Source: Arthrobacter sp. D5-1
GTDB taxonomy: Bacteria > Actinomycetota > Actinomycetes > Actinomycetales > Micrococcaceae
Reading direction: 5' to 3'
Assembly (NCBI RefSeq): GCF_017357425.1
Contig: NZ_CP014571.1
Span: 930,001-994,000, forward strand
Length of the DNA stretch: 64,000 nt
Numbering within the stretch: the stretch's first letter is position 1; each line of letters opens with the position of its first letter. Below, piece after piece: positions 52,049 to 61,212 of the stretch. The translations under genes were made by a program, and so were the position numbers. The notes under the pieces are model-generated. The model saw only the letters and a list, made by a program, of their open reading frames with translations. It had not been told where the DNA came from and did not search any database.

Positions 52049-53506
52049 TTAGAGTCCGTACTTTTCCAGTAGCCGCAGCCATACTTCGCTGATGGTCGGA
52101 TATGAAGGAACGGCGTGCCAGAGGCGGTCCAACTTCACCTCGCCCACGATCGCGATGGTGGCTGAGTGCAGGAGTTCTGCAACGCCGGGGCCCACGAAGG
52201 TGGCGCCGATGATCACCTGCCGATCCTCATCCACCACGATCTGGGCCCAGCCCTTGTAGTCGGGGGAGTGCAGTTGGGAACCGGACACGTTGATGGGGAG
52301 TTCCACGCCAGTGACGTTCCTTCCCTGCAAGAGGGCCTGCTCCAGGCTGGGCCCCACGGAGGCAACCTCGGGGTCGGTGAACACCACGCTCGGCACGGCA
52401 TGATCGTTGGCAGTATGGGCCCACGGGCTCCACGGTTTCGGTGTGCCCTGGAGCTTGCCGTTGGCCCTTGCCACGATCGCGTCACCGGTAGCGCGGGCCT
52501 CGTACTTGCCCTGGTGGGTCAAAAGGACCTTGCCGGCGGCATCCCCCGCGGCATACAGCCAGAGTCCGCTGGTGCCATCGCTGGCCGGGCCCTCAACCAG
52601 GCCGCTGGCATCGGTCGTGACGCGGAGCGGCTTGCCGTTCCGGGGCTCGACGCCAACATTCTCCAAGCCCAGATTGGCCAGTGCGGGGTGCCTGCCTGAG
52701 GCCACCAACAGTTTGTCAGCGGTGACAGTTTTGCCGTCGAACGCGACTGTCACTGTGCCGTCGTCGTTCTTCTGTGTTCTCTCCACATCGGTGTGGACGT
52801 GAACGGTGACGCCGTCGGCGCGGAGTCCGGCCATCACCAGGGTGGCCGCCTCTTCCGGATAGCTGCTCAACAAACGACCCCGGGCAATCAGGGTCACGTC
52901 CGAGCCGAGCCGGGCGAATGCCTGCGCCATCTCCACGCCCGCTACGCCGCCGCCGAGCACGGTAAAGCGCCTGGGAATTTCCTTCGCTGCCGTGGCTCCG
53001 CGGGTGGTCCAGAACGGGACATCTTTCAAGCCGTCAATGTCCGGGATGGTGGGGGTGGAGCCGGTCGCGACCACCACGGCATGGTGTGCCTTGAGCGCGT
53101 AACTGTTACCGTCGAGGCCATCCACCTGGACCTCGCGCGGGCCCGTGATGCGGCCGCGGCCACGGATGAGCTCGATGCCCGCGCTGTCCAGCCACTCCAC
53201 CTGGCTGCCGTCCTGCCAGTTGTTGGTGAACCAATCCCTGTTCTTCAGCGCAGCTTGGGCGTCAACCACTCCAGTAACAGCCTCGCTCGCGCCGGGCACC
53301 ACCTGGGCAGCGTGGAGCACGTTCCCGGGACGAAGAAGTGCCTTGGAAGGGATGCAGGCCCAATAGGAGCACTCGCCGCCCACCAACTCGCTCTCGATAA
53401 TCACCGCCGTAAGGCCGCCGCGGACCACCCGGTCCGCCACGTTTTCCCCTACGGCGCCCGCGCCGATCACGATTACATCGAATTCCCGGGAGGTCTCGGC
53501 AGTCAT
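52049..53506 (-). CDS. FAD/NAD(P) flavin disulfide reductase (dihydrolipoamide dehydrogenase/mercuric reductase-like)
   Basis: 485 aa. FAD-binding VIVIGAGAVGENVADRVVRG at the start. The redox-active disulfide is present as C-x4-C in GGECSYWACIPSKALLRPG (residues about 48-53). The NAD(P) site is RRFTVLGGGVAGVEMAQAFA, the second FAD motif GLWLYAAGDAAGK, and the dimer domain ends with SYPTISEVWLRLLEKYGL including the late His (LWHAVPSYPT). This pattern belongs to pyridine-nucleotide disulfide oxidoreductases class I. Which disulfide it reduces is not evident; it stands alone, not in a dehydrogenase complex operon. Confidence 0.88.
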   Translation of the reverse strand: MTAETSREFDVIVIGAGAVGENVADRVVRGGLTAVIIESELVGGECSYWACIPSKALLRPGNVLHAAQVVPGASEAVTGVVDAQAALKNRDWFTNNWQDGSQVEWLDSAGIELIRGRGRITGPREVQVDGLDGNSYALKAHHAVVVATGSTPTIPDIDGLKDVPFWTTRGATAAKEIPRRFTVLGGGVAGVEMAQAFARLGSDVTLIARGRLLSSYPEEAATLVMAGLRADGVTVHVHTDVERTQKNDDGTVTVAFDGKTVTADKLLVASGRHPALANLGLENVGVEPRNGKPLRVTTDASGLVEGPASDGTSGLWLYAAGDAAGKVLLTHQGKYEARATGDAIVARANGKLQGTPKPWSPWAHTANDHAVPSVVFTDPEVASVGPSLEQALLQGRNVTGVELPINVSGSQLHSPDYKGWAQIVVDEDRQVIIGATFVGPGVAELLHSATIAIVGEVKLDRLWHAVPSYPTISEVWLRLLEKYGL

Positions 53507-53535
53507 GGGAGAAGCCTACAACCGGCACCTGTACG

Positions 53536-53592
53536 TTGTGGGGCCCGCTCTGCGCGCCAGCGCCGGATTTTGGGGCGCAAAAGGGCCCAGCC
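53536..53592. repeat. dispersed intergenic palindrome, copy B (partial)
   Basis: TTGTGGGGCCCGCTCTGCG matches the left arm of copies A and D; the right arm (GCGCAAAAGGGCCC) is degraded. Lies between the divergent disulfide reductase and sulfurtransferase genes. Confidence 0.5.
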
Positions 53593-53662
53593 AGGCGGCC
53601 ACACTGTCCATATTTCGAGATGCACATCTCATATTGTGGGATTGGTGGCTAGGCTGCTTCGC

Positions 53663-54493
53663 ATGGGAGAAGATTTGAGGCCTTTCGTCGATTGGGACTG
53701 GTGCAAGGAGAACGCTGGAAAAGTCGTTCTTGCCGATTCCCGCTGGTATCTGGACGGATCCTCCGGGAAGGACGCCTATGACCGCGGCCATCTTCCTGGT
53801 GCTGTTTTCATGGACCTTGACCAATGGTTGTCCGGGCCGGCGTCTCCTGAAGCCGGGAGGAACCCGTTGCCCGACCCCAACGTGTTTGCCGAAGGCATGC
53901 GGCGTGCAGGGATCAACGACTCGGACACGGTGATCGCCTACGACGACGCCGGCGGAGTCATCGCGGCCAGACTCGTGTGGATGCTCCGGTCGACAGGACA
54001 CAACGCAGCGATACTGAACGGCGGCATGGCCGCTTACCAAGGCGAACTCACCACGCAGGCACCTTCACCACGGATGGGGGACTTTTCGGCCCAGGCCTGG
54101 CCAGCGCATCTACTGGCGGATATCTCCGAGGCCTCGTCTGCCACGTACCTGAGAGTGGATGCGAGGAACCGTGACCGCTTCGATGGACTCCGGGATCCCG
54201 TGGATCCCCGTCCCGGACACATCCCCGGTGCCGTGAATGTTCCGTGCCGCGGGAACCTCGACTCCACGGGACACTTGATCCCGGAACTGCAGGTTCGCGC
54301 GAACTTCGAGCTTGCCGGCGTTCTGTCCGCAGAGGGCGTCGTCTCCTACTGCGGCTCTGGAGTAACGGCCTGCCATAACCTGCTGGCCATGGAGCATGTG
54401 GGTATGGGCCATGGGAGGCTGTTCGTCGGCGGGTGGTCCCAGTACTCCCGTGCGCAGGAGATGCCAGAGGCGACGCTGTCACCGGGGTTGTGA
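53663..54493 (+). CDS. sulfurtransferase with two rhodanese domains (3-mercaptopyruvate sulfurtransferase/SseA-like)
   Basis: 276 aa from the ATG at 53663; the frame is open far upstream only as antisense of the reductase gene. Two rhodanese domains: the first, inactive (VLADSRWYLDGSSGKDAYDR then GHLPGAVFMDLD), and the second with the catalytic Cys in VVSYCGSGVTACHNLLAME. The loop C-G-S-G-V-T is the one found in SseA and 3-mercaptopyruvate sulfurtransferases rather than thiosulfate enzymes. It transfers sulfur from a donor to thiol or cyanide acceptors in the cytoplasm. A dispersed palindrome immediately follows the stop. Confidence 0.9.
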   Translation: MGEDLRPFVDWDWCKENAGKVVLADSRWYLDGSSGKDAYDRGHLPGAVFMDLDQWLSGPASPEAGRNPLPDPNVFAEGMRRAGINDSDTVIAYDDAGGVIAARLVWMLRSTGHNAAILNGGMAAYQGELTTQAPSPRMGDFSAQAWPAHLLADISEASSATYLRVDARNRDRFDGLRDPVDPRPGHIPGAVNVPCRGNLDSTGHLIPELQVRANFELAGVLSAEGVVSYCGSGVTACHNLLAMEHVGMGHGRLFVGGWSQYSRAQEMPEATLSPGL

Positions 54494-54548
54494 GGCCTGC
54501 TTTGCGGGCCCGGCGCGGATTTTGAGGTGCGGAGCGGGCCTCGCAACG
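54487..54548. repeat. dispersed intergenic palindrome, copy C
   Basis: Left arm TTGTGAGGCCTGCTTTGCGG, right arm GTGCGGAGCGGGCCTCGCAA, spaced by an AT-rich loop, between the convergent sulfurtransferase and nanE genes. Same family as copies at 36846, 53536 and 61138. Confidence 0.7.
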
Positions 54549-54555
54549 CTGCGAA

Positions 54556-55242
54556 TCACGCGTGCATTGCGCCTTTGAACCAGCCCGTGATGGTGGCCGG
54601 GTGCGTGATGGCGGTGCCCACCACCGCGGCGAACGCCCCGGCGTCAAGGGCTTGCCGTGCGTGCGCAGGGGTATGGATGCGGCCCTCTGCGATGAGTGGC
54701 TTGCCCAGTTGGGCGGACGCGATCTGCTCCAGGAGCTCCAGGTCCGGGCCGTCAGTCTTGGGGCGCTCGCCGGTGTAGCCGGACAATGTAGTGCCGATCA
54801 GGTCAGCACCCGCCTCGACGGCGGCAACAGCGTCGTCGAAGGAACCGCAATCAGCCATGACCAGTGCGTGTGATTCCGCGTGGAGACCAGCCACCGTTTC
54901 GCCCAGGGAAAGCCCATCCGGGCGGGCCCTCCGCGTTCCGTCAATCGCCACAACGTGCGCACCGGCATTCGCTACCGCCAAGGCGTGGCGCAGCGTGGGT
55001 GTGATGAAGACGCCATCGTGGCCGTCTTTCCACAGGCCAATGACAGGAACCTCGACGGCGGCGCGCGTGAACTGCACGTCCGCCAACCCTTGGACGCGGA
55101 TCGCCGCAGCGCCTCCGCTGACAGCCGAGGCCGCCACCTGGGCGGTGGTCCGGGGATCGCGCATGGGCTCGCCGGGGTAGGCCTGGCACGAGACGATCAG
55201 TTGTGAGCGGAGGGCCTCGAGGCCTTCGGTGGTGAGAATCAT
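54556..55242 (-). CDS. nanE: N-acylglucosamine/N-acetylmannosamine-6-phosphate 2-epimerase
   Basis: 228 aa. TIM-barrel epimerase converting ManNAc-6-P to GlcNAc-6-P in sialic acid catabolism. Recognised from LIVSCQAYPGEPMRDPRTTA at the start, GGAAAIRVQGLADV, PVIGLWKDGHDGVFITPTLR with the catalytic Lys, and GTTLSGYTGERPKTDGPDLE, then LIAEGRIHTPAHARQALDAG. It is the last gene of the minus-strand nan operon, downstream of nanK. Confidence 0.92.
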   Translation of the reverse strand: MILTTEGLEALRSQLIVSCQAYPGEPMRDPRTTAQVAASAVSGGAAAIRVQGLADVQFTRAAVEVPVIGLWKDGHDGVFITPTLRHALAVANAGAHVVAIDGTRRARPDGLSLGETVAGLHAESHALVMADCGSFDDAVAAVEAGADLIGTTLSGYTGERPKTDGPDLELLEQIASAQLGKPLIAEGRIHTPAHARQALDAGAFAAVVGTAITHPATITGWFKGAMHA

Positions 55243-55253
55243 GGGATCTCCCT

Positions 55254-56255
55254 TTACTTAGGGCCTGGTAGGACGAGTTTCGCGGCGCCAACAATCGCCG
55301 CCGTGTTGCCAAGTGTTGCCCGGAGGACAGGGATGGCAGCCAAGGGAGCCAGGAGTTCTTCCCGGAGTGCCGTTTCCATGGGCTTCCACCACAGTTCACC
55401 GGCATCGGCAAGGCCGCCGGAGATCACCACGGTTTCAGGATCAAGGATGTTGATAAGGCCGCCCACTGCCTGTCCAGCAGCGGCTGCGCCAATGTCGACA
55501 GCACGCAAAGCCGCGGCGCGGCTGTCCGCAGAGCCTGCGGCAGCACCGCCGTCGTGGGCTTCAGCAGCGGCCAGCGCAAACACGCCCCGCGCGTCCAATG
55601 CCTCCCGTGCAGAACCGCCACAGCGAAGAAACGCCTCAAAAAGAGCGGGCCCGGAAGCCACAGCCTCAACGTGCCCGGAACCACCGCACACGCACGGCAG
55701 TGGAACACCGTCGGAGTAGGCATAGGGAGAAGCGAAATGCCCCACATGCCCACCCACAAAACGGTGACCCACTACAGGAACGCCGTTCAGGACAAAACTC
55801 CCGCCAACTCCTGTTCCGAACGCCACCATGAGTGAACTCGATGACCCGGCGGCGGCGCCAAGCCAAGCTTCTCCGAGCGCGTGTGCGTGGACGTCGTTGA
55901 CGGCGCGGACGGCCGGGGCAGGAAGCGAAAGACGCGCGGCAAGCCCCGAAACAAGCGCAGTCCCGGCCCAACCATGAATCGCATCGGTCGCGGAGACCAC
56001 CACCCCTGAAGACGCGTCTATCACACCGGCGGAGCCGATGCCGACGCCGGAAACCGACATGCCGGCGTCGGCAGCGCGCTCCACCAAGCCCGCGATCAGC
56101 GCAGCGGTGGCGTCCAAAATTGCTTCGCCACCGGCCCGGTTCAACGTAGGAATGGTCTCCGACATCAACACGTCGCCGGAAGGCGTGACAACTCCGGCGG
56201 CGGTTTTGGTGCCGCCGAGGTCAACGCCGATCACGTGGTTCATGGAAGGGGTCAT
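55254..56255 (-). CDS. nanK: ROK-family N-acetylmannosamine kinase
   Basis: 333 aa. The ATP site starts VIGVDLGGTKTAAGVVTPSG, the phosphate-binding Asp/Gly of ROK kinases. The sugar site is VRAVNDVHAHALGEAWLGAA (catalytic Asp in N-D) followed by VGGHVGHFAS. The ROK zinc motif reads CVCGGSGHVE, where the third Cys of the usual C-x-C-G-x-x-G-C is His; zinc binding may be altered. By position between the epimerase and the lyase it should phosphorylate ManNAc. Its ATG at 56255 lies six bases beyond the lyase stop. Confidence 0.88.
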   Translation of the reverse strand: MTPSMNHVIGVDLGGTKTAAGVVTPSGDVLMSETIPTLNRAGGEAILDATAALIAGLVERAADAGMSVSGVGIGSAGVIDASSGVVVSATDAIHGWAGTALVSGLAARLSLPAPAVRAVNDVHAHALGEAWLGAAAGSSSSLMVAFGTGVGGSFVLNGVPVVGHRFVGGHVGHFASPYAYSDGVPLPCVCGGSGHVEAVASGPALFEAFLRCGGSAREALDARGVFALAAAEAHDGGAAAGSADSRAAALRAVDIGAAAAGQAVGGLINILDPETVVISGGLADAGELWWKPMETALREELLAPLAAIPVLRATLGNTAAIVGAAKLVLPGPK

Positions 56256-56261
56256 CGAAGC

Positions 56262-57179
56262 TTAGACCAGCCCGTTCCGCTCCAGGATTGAACGAATGAG
56301 AGCAGTCTCGGAGTCATCCAAGGAAAGCATCGGCGAGCTCATGGTGTTGGATTCGATGACGCCCATTACCTGCAGTGCGGTCTTGAAGGCGCCCAGGCCC
56401 GCAGCACCACCGGAAACGCGGCCGTTGGGGGCGTAGACGATCTCGAAGACGTCGGCCAGGCGGTCCTGCTCCCTTGCCGCGAGAGCCCAGTCACCGGCCT
56501 GGGCGGCGTCGAACAGGCGGCGGTAGCCGGCCGGATCAACGTTGCCGAGGCCCGGAACAACACCCTGCGCGCCGCCGAGGAGAGCGCCGTCCACCACAAC
56601 TTCGTGACCCGTGAAGATGTCGAAGTTGGGGATGTCCTTGGCCGCGAGGAGGAGTTGGCGGAAGGAGACGTCGTCACCGGAAGAGTCTTTGACGCCGGCA
56701 ATGACGCCATCGCGGCCGAGCCGGACCAGCAGGTCGGTGGGCAGCTTGAAGTGCGTGCGGACAGGAACGTCGTAGGCGAAGATCGGCTTTTCGATGGCCG
56801 CGTGGATGCTGCGGAAGTGCGTTTCGGTCTCCGCGGCGTTGCCGATTGCGTAGTACATGGAGGTGACCACGATCGCGTCAGCGCCGAGGTCAACCACCTT
56901 GCGGGCTTCCTCGATGACGCGGGTGGTGGTCTGCTCGTTGGCACCCACGATCAGCGGGACCGCCCCGGCATTGGCGTCGGCGATGGTGGAGACCACCAGT
57001 TCACGCTCGTCGTTGGTCAGATAGGGGACTTCGCCGGAGGAGCCCAGGACGAAAAGGCCGGACACACCGCCGTCGATCAGGTGCTTGGTGACGTTCTTCA
57101 GCGACGCGGTGTCGATGCTGCCGTCTGCGTGGCGGGGGGTGATGACCGGGGGGATGACGCCCTGGAACTGAGTGGACAC
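56262..57179 (-). CDS. nanA: N-acetylneuraminate lyase-like protein of the DapA superfamily
   Basis: 305 aa from the GTG at 57179, chosen because GGAGAA lies five bases upstream; the longer frame to 57245 would overlap the ABC gene region. DapA/NanA TIM barrel: start GVIPPVITPRHADGSIDTAS, G-S-S-G-E pocket in GLFVLGSSGEVPYLTNDERE, Tyr in FAYDVPVRTHF and the Schiff-base Lys in VIAGVKDSSGDDVSF. The dapA superfamily has several substrates; the neighbours nanE, nanK and a sialic acid type transporter argue for cleavage of Neu5Ac to ManNAc and pyruvate. Confidence 0.85.
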   Translation of the reverse strand: MSTQFQGVIPPVITPRHADGSIDTASLKNVTKHLIDGGVSGLFVLGSSGEVPYLTNDERELVVSTIADANAGAVPLIVGANEQTTTRVIEEARKVVDLGADAIVVTSMYYAIGNAAETETHFRSIHAAIEKPIFAYDVPVRTHFKLPTDLLVRLGRDGVIAGVKDSSGDDVSFRQLLLAAKDIPNFDIFTGHEVVVDGALLGGAQGVVPGLGNVDPAGYRRLFDAAQAGDWALAAREQDRLADVFEIVYAPNGRVSGGAAGLGAFKTALQVMGVIESNTMSSPMLSLDDSETALIRSILERNGLV

Positions 57180-57216
57180 AGAATTCTCCGTTGTTTGTAG
57201 CTTGTGAAAGGAAAAA

Positions 57217-58032
57217 CTAGATGTGGAGCAGGCTCGGCGCGGCACCCAGCAGCTTCTTGGTGTAGTCGTTGCTCGGGTTGTCGAAGACCTGGCTGGCTGT
57301 GCCTTGCTCGACGATTTTGCCGAAGTACATGACGCAGATCCGGTCCGAGACGTAGCGGACGGTCTGGATGTCGTGCGAGATGAACACCATGCCGAGGTTG
57401 AGCTGCTTCTTCAGGTCGGACAGCAGGTTCAGGACCTGCGCCCGGACGGAAACGTCCAGGGCCGACGTCGGCTCGTCCGCCACGATGATGTCCGGGTCCA
57501 AGGCCAGCGCCCGGGCAATCGCCACGCGCTGGCGTTGACCTCCGGAAACTTGCGACGGCGTCACTTCGGCTGCCGATTGCGGCAAGCCCACCAGCGCCAA
57601 CAGTTCCTTGACCTTGGCAGCACGGGATGACGCGTTGCCGATGCCATGGATCTGCAGGGGATCCGTCAGGATGTCCAGGATGGTCATGCGCGGGTTCAGT
57701 GCCGTTGCCGGGTCCTGGAAGACCACGGAGACCGAACGGCCGAATTCCTTGCGCATGGCCGCGTTCCGTTTGATGGCCGGTTTTCCGTGGAAAAGGACCT
57801 TGCCCGACGTCGGCGGTTGAAGTCCCACAAGCACTGACGCGAGTGTGGACTTGCCGCAGCCGGACTCACCAACGATGCCCACGGTTTCGCCGCGGCTGAT
57901 GGTGAAGTCCACGCCGTCCACCGCTTTGACGATGTTCGGACGGAACAGGCCACCAGTCCGTGCGTGGTGATAGACCTTGACGTCCCTGAGCTCAATGACC
58001 GGCTTTGATTCTTGGTGAATTGATTGGCTCAT
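57217..58032 (-). CDS. ABC transporter ATPase (DppF-like), sialic acid importer
   Basis: 271 aa. Walker A VGIVGESGCGKSTLASVLVG, signature VSGGQRQRVAIARALALDPD, Walker B DIIVADEPTSALD and an H-loop in VFISHDIQT. A C-terminal oligopeptide-ATPase tail (YTKKLLGAAPSLLHI) is short. It follows the fusion gene with a four-base overlap and completes the importer. In Corynebacterium glutamicum a similar SBP-5 type transporter (SiaEFGI) takes up sialic acid; the role here is by analogy and context. Confidence 0.88.
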   Translation of the reverse strand: MSQSIHQESKPVIELRDVKVYHHARTGGLFRPNIVKAVDGVDFTISRGETVGIVGESGCGKSTLASVLVGLQPPTSGKVLFHGKPAIKRNAAMRKEFGRSVSVVFQDPATALNPRMTILDILTDPLQIHGIGNASSRAAKVKELLALVGLPQSAAEVTPSQVSGGQRQRVAIARALALDPDIIVADEPTSALDVSVRAQVLNLLSDLKKQLNLGMVFISHDIQTVRYVSDRICVMYFGKIVEQGTASQVFDNPSNDYTKKLLGAAPSLLHI

Positions 58033-60149
58033 TTCGCGTCCTCCTTCAAATGGCTCGCCCAGTAGTGGTCGGCGTCACCGCCGTTGACGGAGTCAACCGA
58101 AGAAACCGTGGTGAGGACCAGCTTCTGGTGGGGATCGGCGTCGGGCCTCAGTGAGCGGGCCGCGAAGCGGTCTCCCGTGGCAAAGTCCCGAGGTGACGGC
58201 ACCGTGCCCGGAATCTGGTGGAGACGGACGGCGTCGGCCTCAATGGAGAGGACAGCACCCAGCAGGCCACGGGTGTACTCATGCTTGGGGTTCTGCAGGA
58301 GCTCGGAGGCCTGTGCGGACTCCACCACCTGGCCCGCGTACATCACCGTGATGCGGTGCGCCAGGGAAGCAACCAAGGCGAGGTCATGGCTGACGAACAC
58401 CATCGCGAAGCCGAGCTGTTCGCGGAGCTCGTTGAGGAGGTCCACCACCTGTTTCTGGACAGTGACGTCAAGGGCGGTGGTGGGCTCGTCGGCTACAACG
58501 ATCTTCGGTGAACGCGACAACGCCATGGCGATCAGCACGCGTTGGCGCTGGCCGCCGGAGAGCTCGTGCGGGTAGCTGGCGAGGGTCCGGACGGGATCCA
58601 GTTTCACCATCTCCAAGAGCTCGGTGGGAGTCTTGCGGCCGCCGCGCTTGGTGAGCTGTTCCAGCTGGTCCTTGATCTTCATGGACGGGTTCAGCGAGCT
58701 CAGCGCGTCCTGGTAGACCATGGCGATCTGCTCGCCGCGAAGGCCTTCGTACGCCTTGGGGTTGCTGTGTTCGGTGGTGGAGTCCAGGAGTTCCTTGCCA
58801 TCGAAGGTGATGGACCCGGTGACTTGGGCGGTCTTGGGCAGGAGCCCCATCACAGCAAGTGAGGTGATGGACTTGCCACAACCGGATTCGCCTACCAAGC
58901 CCATGGTCTCACCTTCGCGGACCGTGAAAGAGACGTTGTCCACGATTGCAATGTCGCCGAAGCGGTTTGGGAAACGGATGGACAGGTTCTTCACTTCGAG
59001 GACATTGCGGGCTCCTGGGGAGACCTGCGGGAGCCGGTCGGTGCGCTTCGCCTCGATGGCTGCCAGGAGCTCCAGTTCGCGGTCCAGGAGGAGGTGCGGG
59101 TTGGCGGCGGCCAGCCTCACGTCGGTGAGGACGGCCGCAGTCTCGACACCGGAGGTGACGGTGTCGCTGGAAGCCGCACGAACGCCGTCGAGCTCGTGTT
59201 GCTCAACCACGGACGGCTGGGCCACCGAGGTTGCTACCTCAGCGTCGACAGCAACGGCGGCTGAAGCACCGTCGTCGTCCTTCACCACCGGCGCGCGCCG
59301 AAGCTTCGGGTTCACCATGGCGTCGGTGAGGCCCTCAGCCAGGATGTTCAGGGACAACACGGTCAGCAGGATGGTCAGACCCGCGAAGGTGGTAGCCCAC
59401 CAACCGCCGGAGAGGACCAGGTTGCGGCCATAGGAAATCACATTTCCCCAGGACGGCGCGGGATCCTGGACGCCGGCCCCCAGGAAGGAAAGCGAGGCTT
59501 CCAGGATGATGGCGTCAGCCACCATGACCGTTGCGAACACCAGCACTGGAGCCGCGGTGTTGCGGACGATGTGCTTGACCAGGATGTAGAAACGTCCGGC
59601 GCCGATCACGCGTTCAGCACGGACGTAGTCTTCGCCGTACTGTGCCAGCACGTTGGCGCGGACTACGCGGGCAAGCTGCGGTGTGTAGATGATGGCGATG
59701 GCAATGATGATGGTGGGGACCGAGTTGCCGAACGCGGCCAGCAACACAGCTGCGAGAGCGATACCCGGGAACGCCATGAGGATGTCCATGAGCCGCATGA
59801 TGATCTCGTTGACGGATTTGCTGGAGGTCGCGGCGAAGGAACCAAGGAGCGCTCCGGCAAGGATGGCCAACGCAACCGCCCCGAGGCCGATCATCAGCGA
59901 GGACTGTGCGCCGAAGAGGAGGCGCGAGAAGATGTCGCGGCCCAGGCGGTCGGTGCCGAAGAAGTGCTCGGCGCCGGGCGGGGTGGCCGGGATGAAGGTC
60001 TCCAGTGGATCGTGCGGGGCGATGACCGGCGCGAAAATGGCGGCGAGGACAATCACGATGAGGAAGAGCAGGGCGATACGCGAGCCCCAGGGCAGGGCCT
60101 TGAAACGAATGCCCGGGGCACTTAGCCGTTCTGCGAGCTTGCTGCGCAT
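58029..60149 (-). CDS. permease-ATPase fusion (DppC fused to DppD), sialic acid importer
   Basis: 706 aa. Residues about 1-285 are a DppC-like permease: FFGTDRLGRDIFSRLLFGAQ, six helices and the EAA loop VRAERVIGAGRFYILVKHIV. A variable Ala/Asp/Val-rich linker (about 290-385) leads to a complete ATPase: Walker A GLVGESGCGKSITSLAVMG, signature LSGGQRQRVLIAMALSRSPK, Walker B IVVADEPTTALD. A fused permease-NBD is exceptional among importers of this type, which normally use separate chains. It overlaps the ATPase gene by ATGA and follows the DppB gene by three bases. Confidence 0.88.
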   Translation of the reverse strand: MRSKLAERLSAPGIRFKALPWGSRIALLFLIVIVLAAIFAPVIAPHDPLETFIPATPPGAEHFFGTDRLGRDIFSRLLFGAQSSLMIGLGAVALAILAGALLGSFAATSSKSVNEIIMRLMDILMAFPGIALAAVLLAAFGNSVPTIIIAIAIIYTPQLARVVRANVLAQYGEDYVRAERVIGAGRFYILVKHIVRNTAAPVLVFATVMVADAIILEASLSFLGAGVQDPAPSWGNVISYGRNLVLSGGWWATTFAGLTILLTVLSLNILAEGLTDAMVNPKLRRAPVVKDDDGASAAVAVDAEVATSVAQPSVVEQHELDGVRAASSDTVTSGVETAAVLTDVRLAAANPHLLLDRELELLAAIEAKRTDRLPQVSPGARNVLEVKNLSIRFPNRFGDIAIVDNVSFTVREGETMGLVGESGCGKSITSLAVMGLLPKTAQVTGSITFDGKELLDSTTEHSNPKAYEGLRGEQIAMVYQDALSSLNPSMKIKDQLEQLTKRGGRKTPTELLEMVKLDPVRTLASYPHELSGGQRQRVLIAMALSRSPKIVVADEPTTALDVTVQKQVVDLLNELREQLGFAMVFVSHDLALVASLAHRITVMYAGQVVESAQASELLQNPKHEYTRGLLGAVLSIEADAVRLHQIPGTVPSPRDFATGDRFAARSLRPDADPHQKLVLTTVSSVDSVNGGDADHYWASHLKEDAK

Positions 60150-60152
60150 GAG

Positions 60153-61109
60153 CTATACCGTCCTGATTCGGGGGTTGATGAGCAGGTAGAGAAGGTCCAC
60201 CACGATGTTCACCAAGACAAAGGTGACCGAGATGGTGAGCACCACGCCCTGGACCAGGTTGACGTCAAGGTTGGTGATGCCGTTGAGGATCAGTTGGCCC
60301 ATGCCGGGCAGGGCGAAAATCATTTCAATCACGACGGCGCCGCCCAGCAAGTAGCCGACGCGAAGTCCCAGCACGGTCACCGGGGTGACGAGCGCGTTGC
60401 GGAGGACGTTCTTGGAGACGACCTCGCGGTAAGGGACCCCGTTGCCGATGGCGGTGCGGACGTAATCGCGGTCCAGTTCTTCCACCATTGAGGTACGGAC
60501 CACGCGGATCAGCGACGCAGACACCGGGATGCCGAGCGCCAAGGCCGGGAGGGCCATGGAGTTGAGCCAACCGCCGAAGCCGGATTCCGGCGTCGCGATT
60601 CCGCCCGAGGGGAACATGGGGTTGGCGCCGAGCGCGAACCACTGGATGAGCAGGATGCCCAGCCAGAAGGACGGCGTGGCGATCGCGGCGATGGAGAAGA
60701 CGCGGACCAACTGGTCCTGCCACTTGTCGCGATACAGGGCGCCGAGGATGCCGAACGCGAGCGAGAGCACAATCGCGATAAGGACACCCAGGAAGGTCAG
60801 CTGCAGCGTCAGGGGAAACGCTGAGCCGATCATGGACGCCACCGACTTTGCCGGTGGGGTGGTGACACCGAGGTCGAACTGCAGGAGCTTGCCGAGGAAT
60901 CGGAAGTACTGCAGGACCAGGGGATCGTTCAGGCCATTGTCCTGGCGGTACTGCTGCTTGGCTTCTTCGCTGGCGCCGTCGCCGAGGGCCGAACTGGCCT
61001 GGTCGCCGGGAGCGGCCTGCAGGACGAGGAAGACGAGCAACGTAATGCCCAGGATCATTAATGGCAATGCTGCAAGTCTGCGGCCAAGCAAACGCAATAT
61101 CGTGACCAA
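60153..61109 (-). CDS. ABC transporter permease (DppB-like), sialic acid importer
   Basis: 318 aa. First helix LAALPLMILGITLLVFLVLQ, then the family loop APGDQASSALGDGASEEAKQ and YRQDNGLNDP. The EAA motif is VRTAIGNGVPYREVVSKNVL. It lies between the SBP gene and the fusion gene. A long gap (about 100 bases) upstream carries palindrome copy D, which may attenuate transcription between the SBP and membrane genes. Confidence 0.88.
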   Translation of the reverse strand: MVTILRLLGRRLAALPLMILGITLLVFLVLQAAPGDQASSALGDGASEEAKQQYRQDNGLNDPLVLQYFRFLGKLLQFDLGVTTPPAKSVASMIGSAFPLTLQLTFLGVLIAIVLSLAFGILGALYRDKWQDQLVRVFSIAAIATPSFWLGILLIQWFALGANPMFPSGGIATPESGFGGWLNSMALPALALGIPVSASLIRVVRTSMVEELDRDYVRTAIGNGVPYREVVSKNVLRNALVTPVTVLGLRVGYLLGGAVVIEMIFALPGMGQLILNGITNLDVNLVQGVVLTISVTFVLVNIVVDLLYLLINPRIRTV

Positions 61110-61137
61110 TGTGTTCTCCGGTTGGTTGGGGTGGTGC

Positions 61138-61202
61138 TGGTTGTGGGGCCCACTCTGCGGGGCTATTAGGGAGATTCAGGCCGCAGGGCGGGCCTCACAA
61201 CA
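61138..61202. repeat. dispersed intergenic palindrome, copy D
   Basis: GTTGTGGGGCCCACTCTGCG and CCGCAGGGCGGGCCTCACAA(C) in inverse orientation, inside the ABC operon between the binding-protein and permease genes. Here it could act as an attenuator that leaves more binding protein than permease. Confidence 0.7.
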
Positions 61203-61212
61203 GGGAGGGTGC

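Noticed and set aside
52793..53662. N-terminal extension of the sulfurtransferase back to 52793
   Set aside because: That part is antisense of the disulfide reductase gene; the ATG at 53663 gives a normal-length enzyme.
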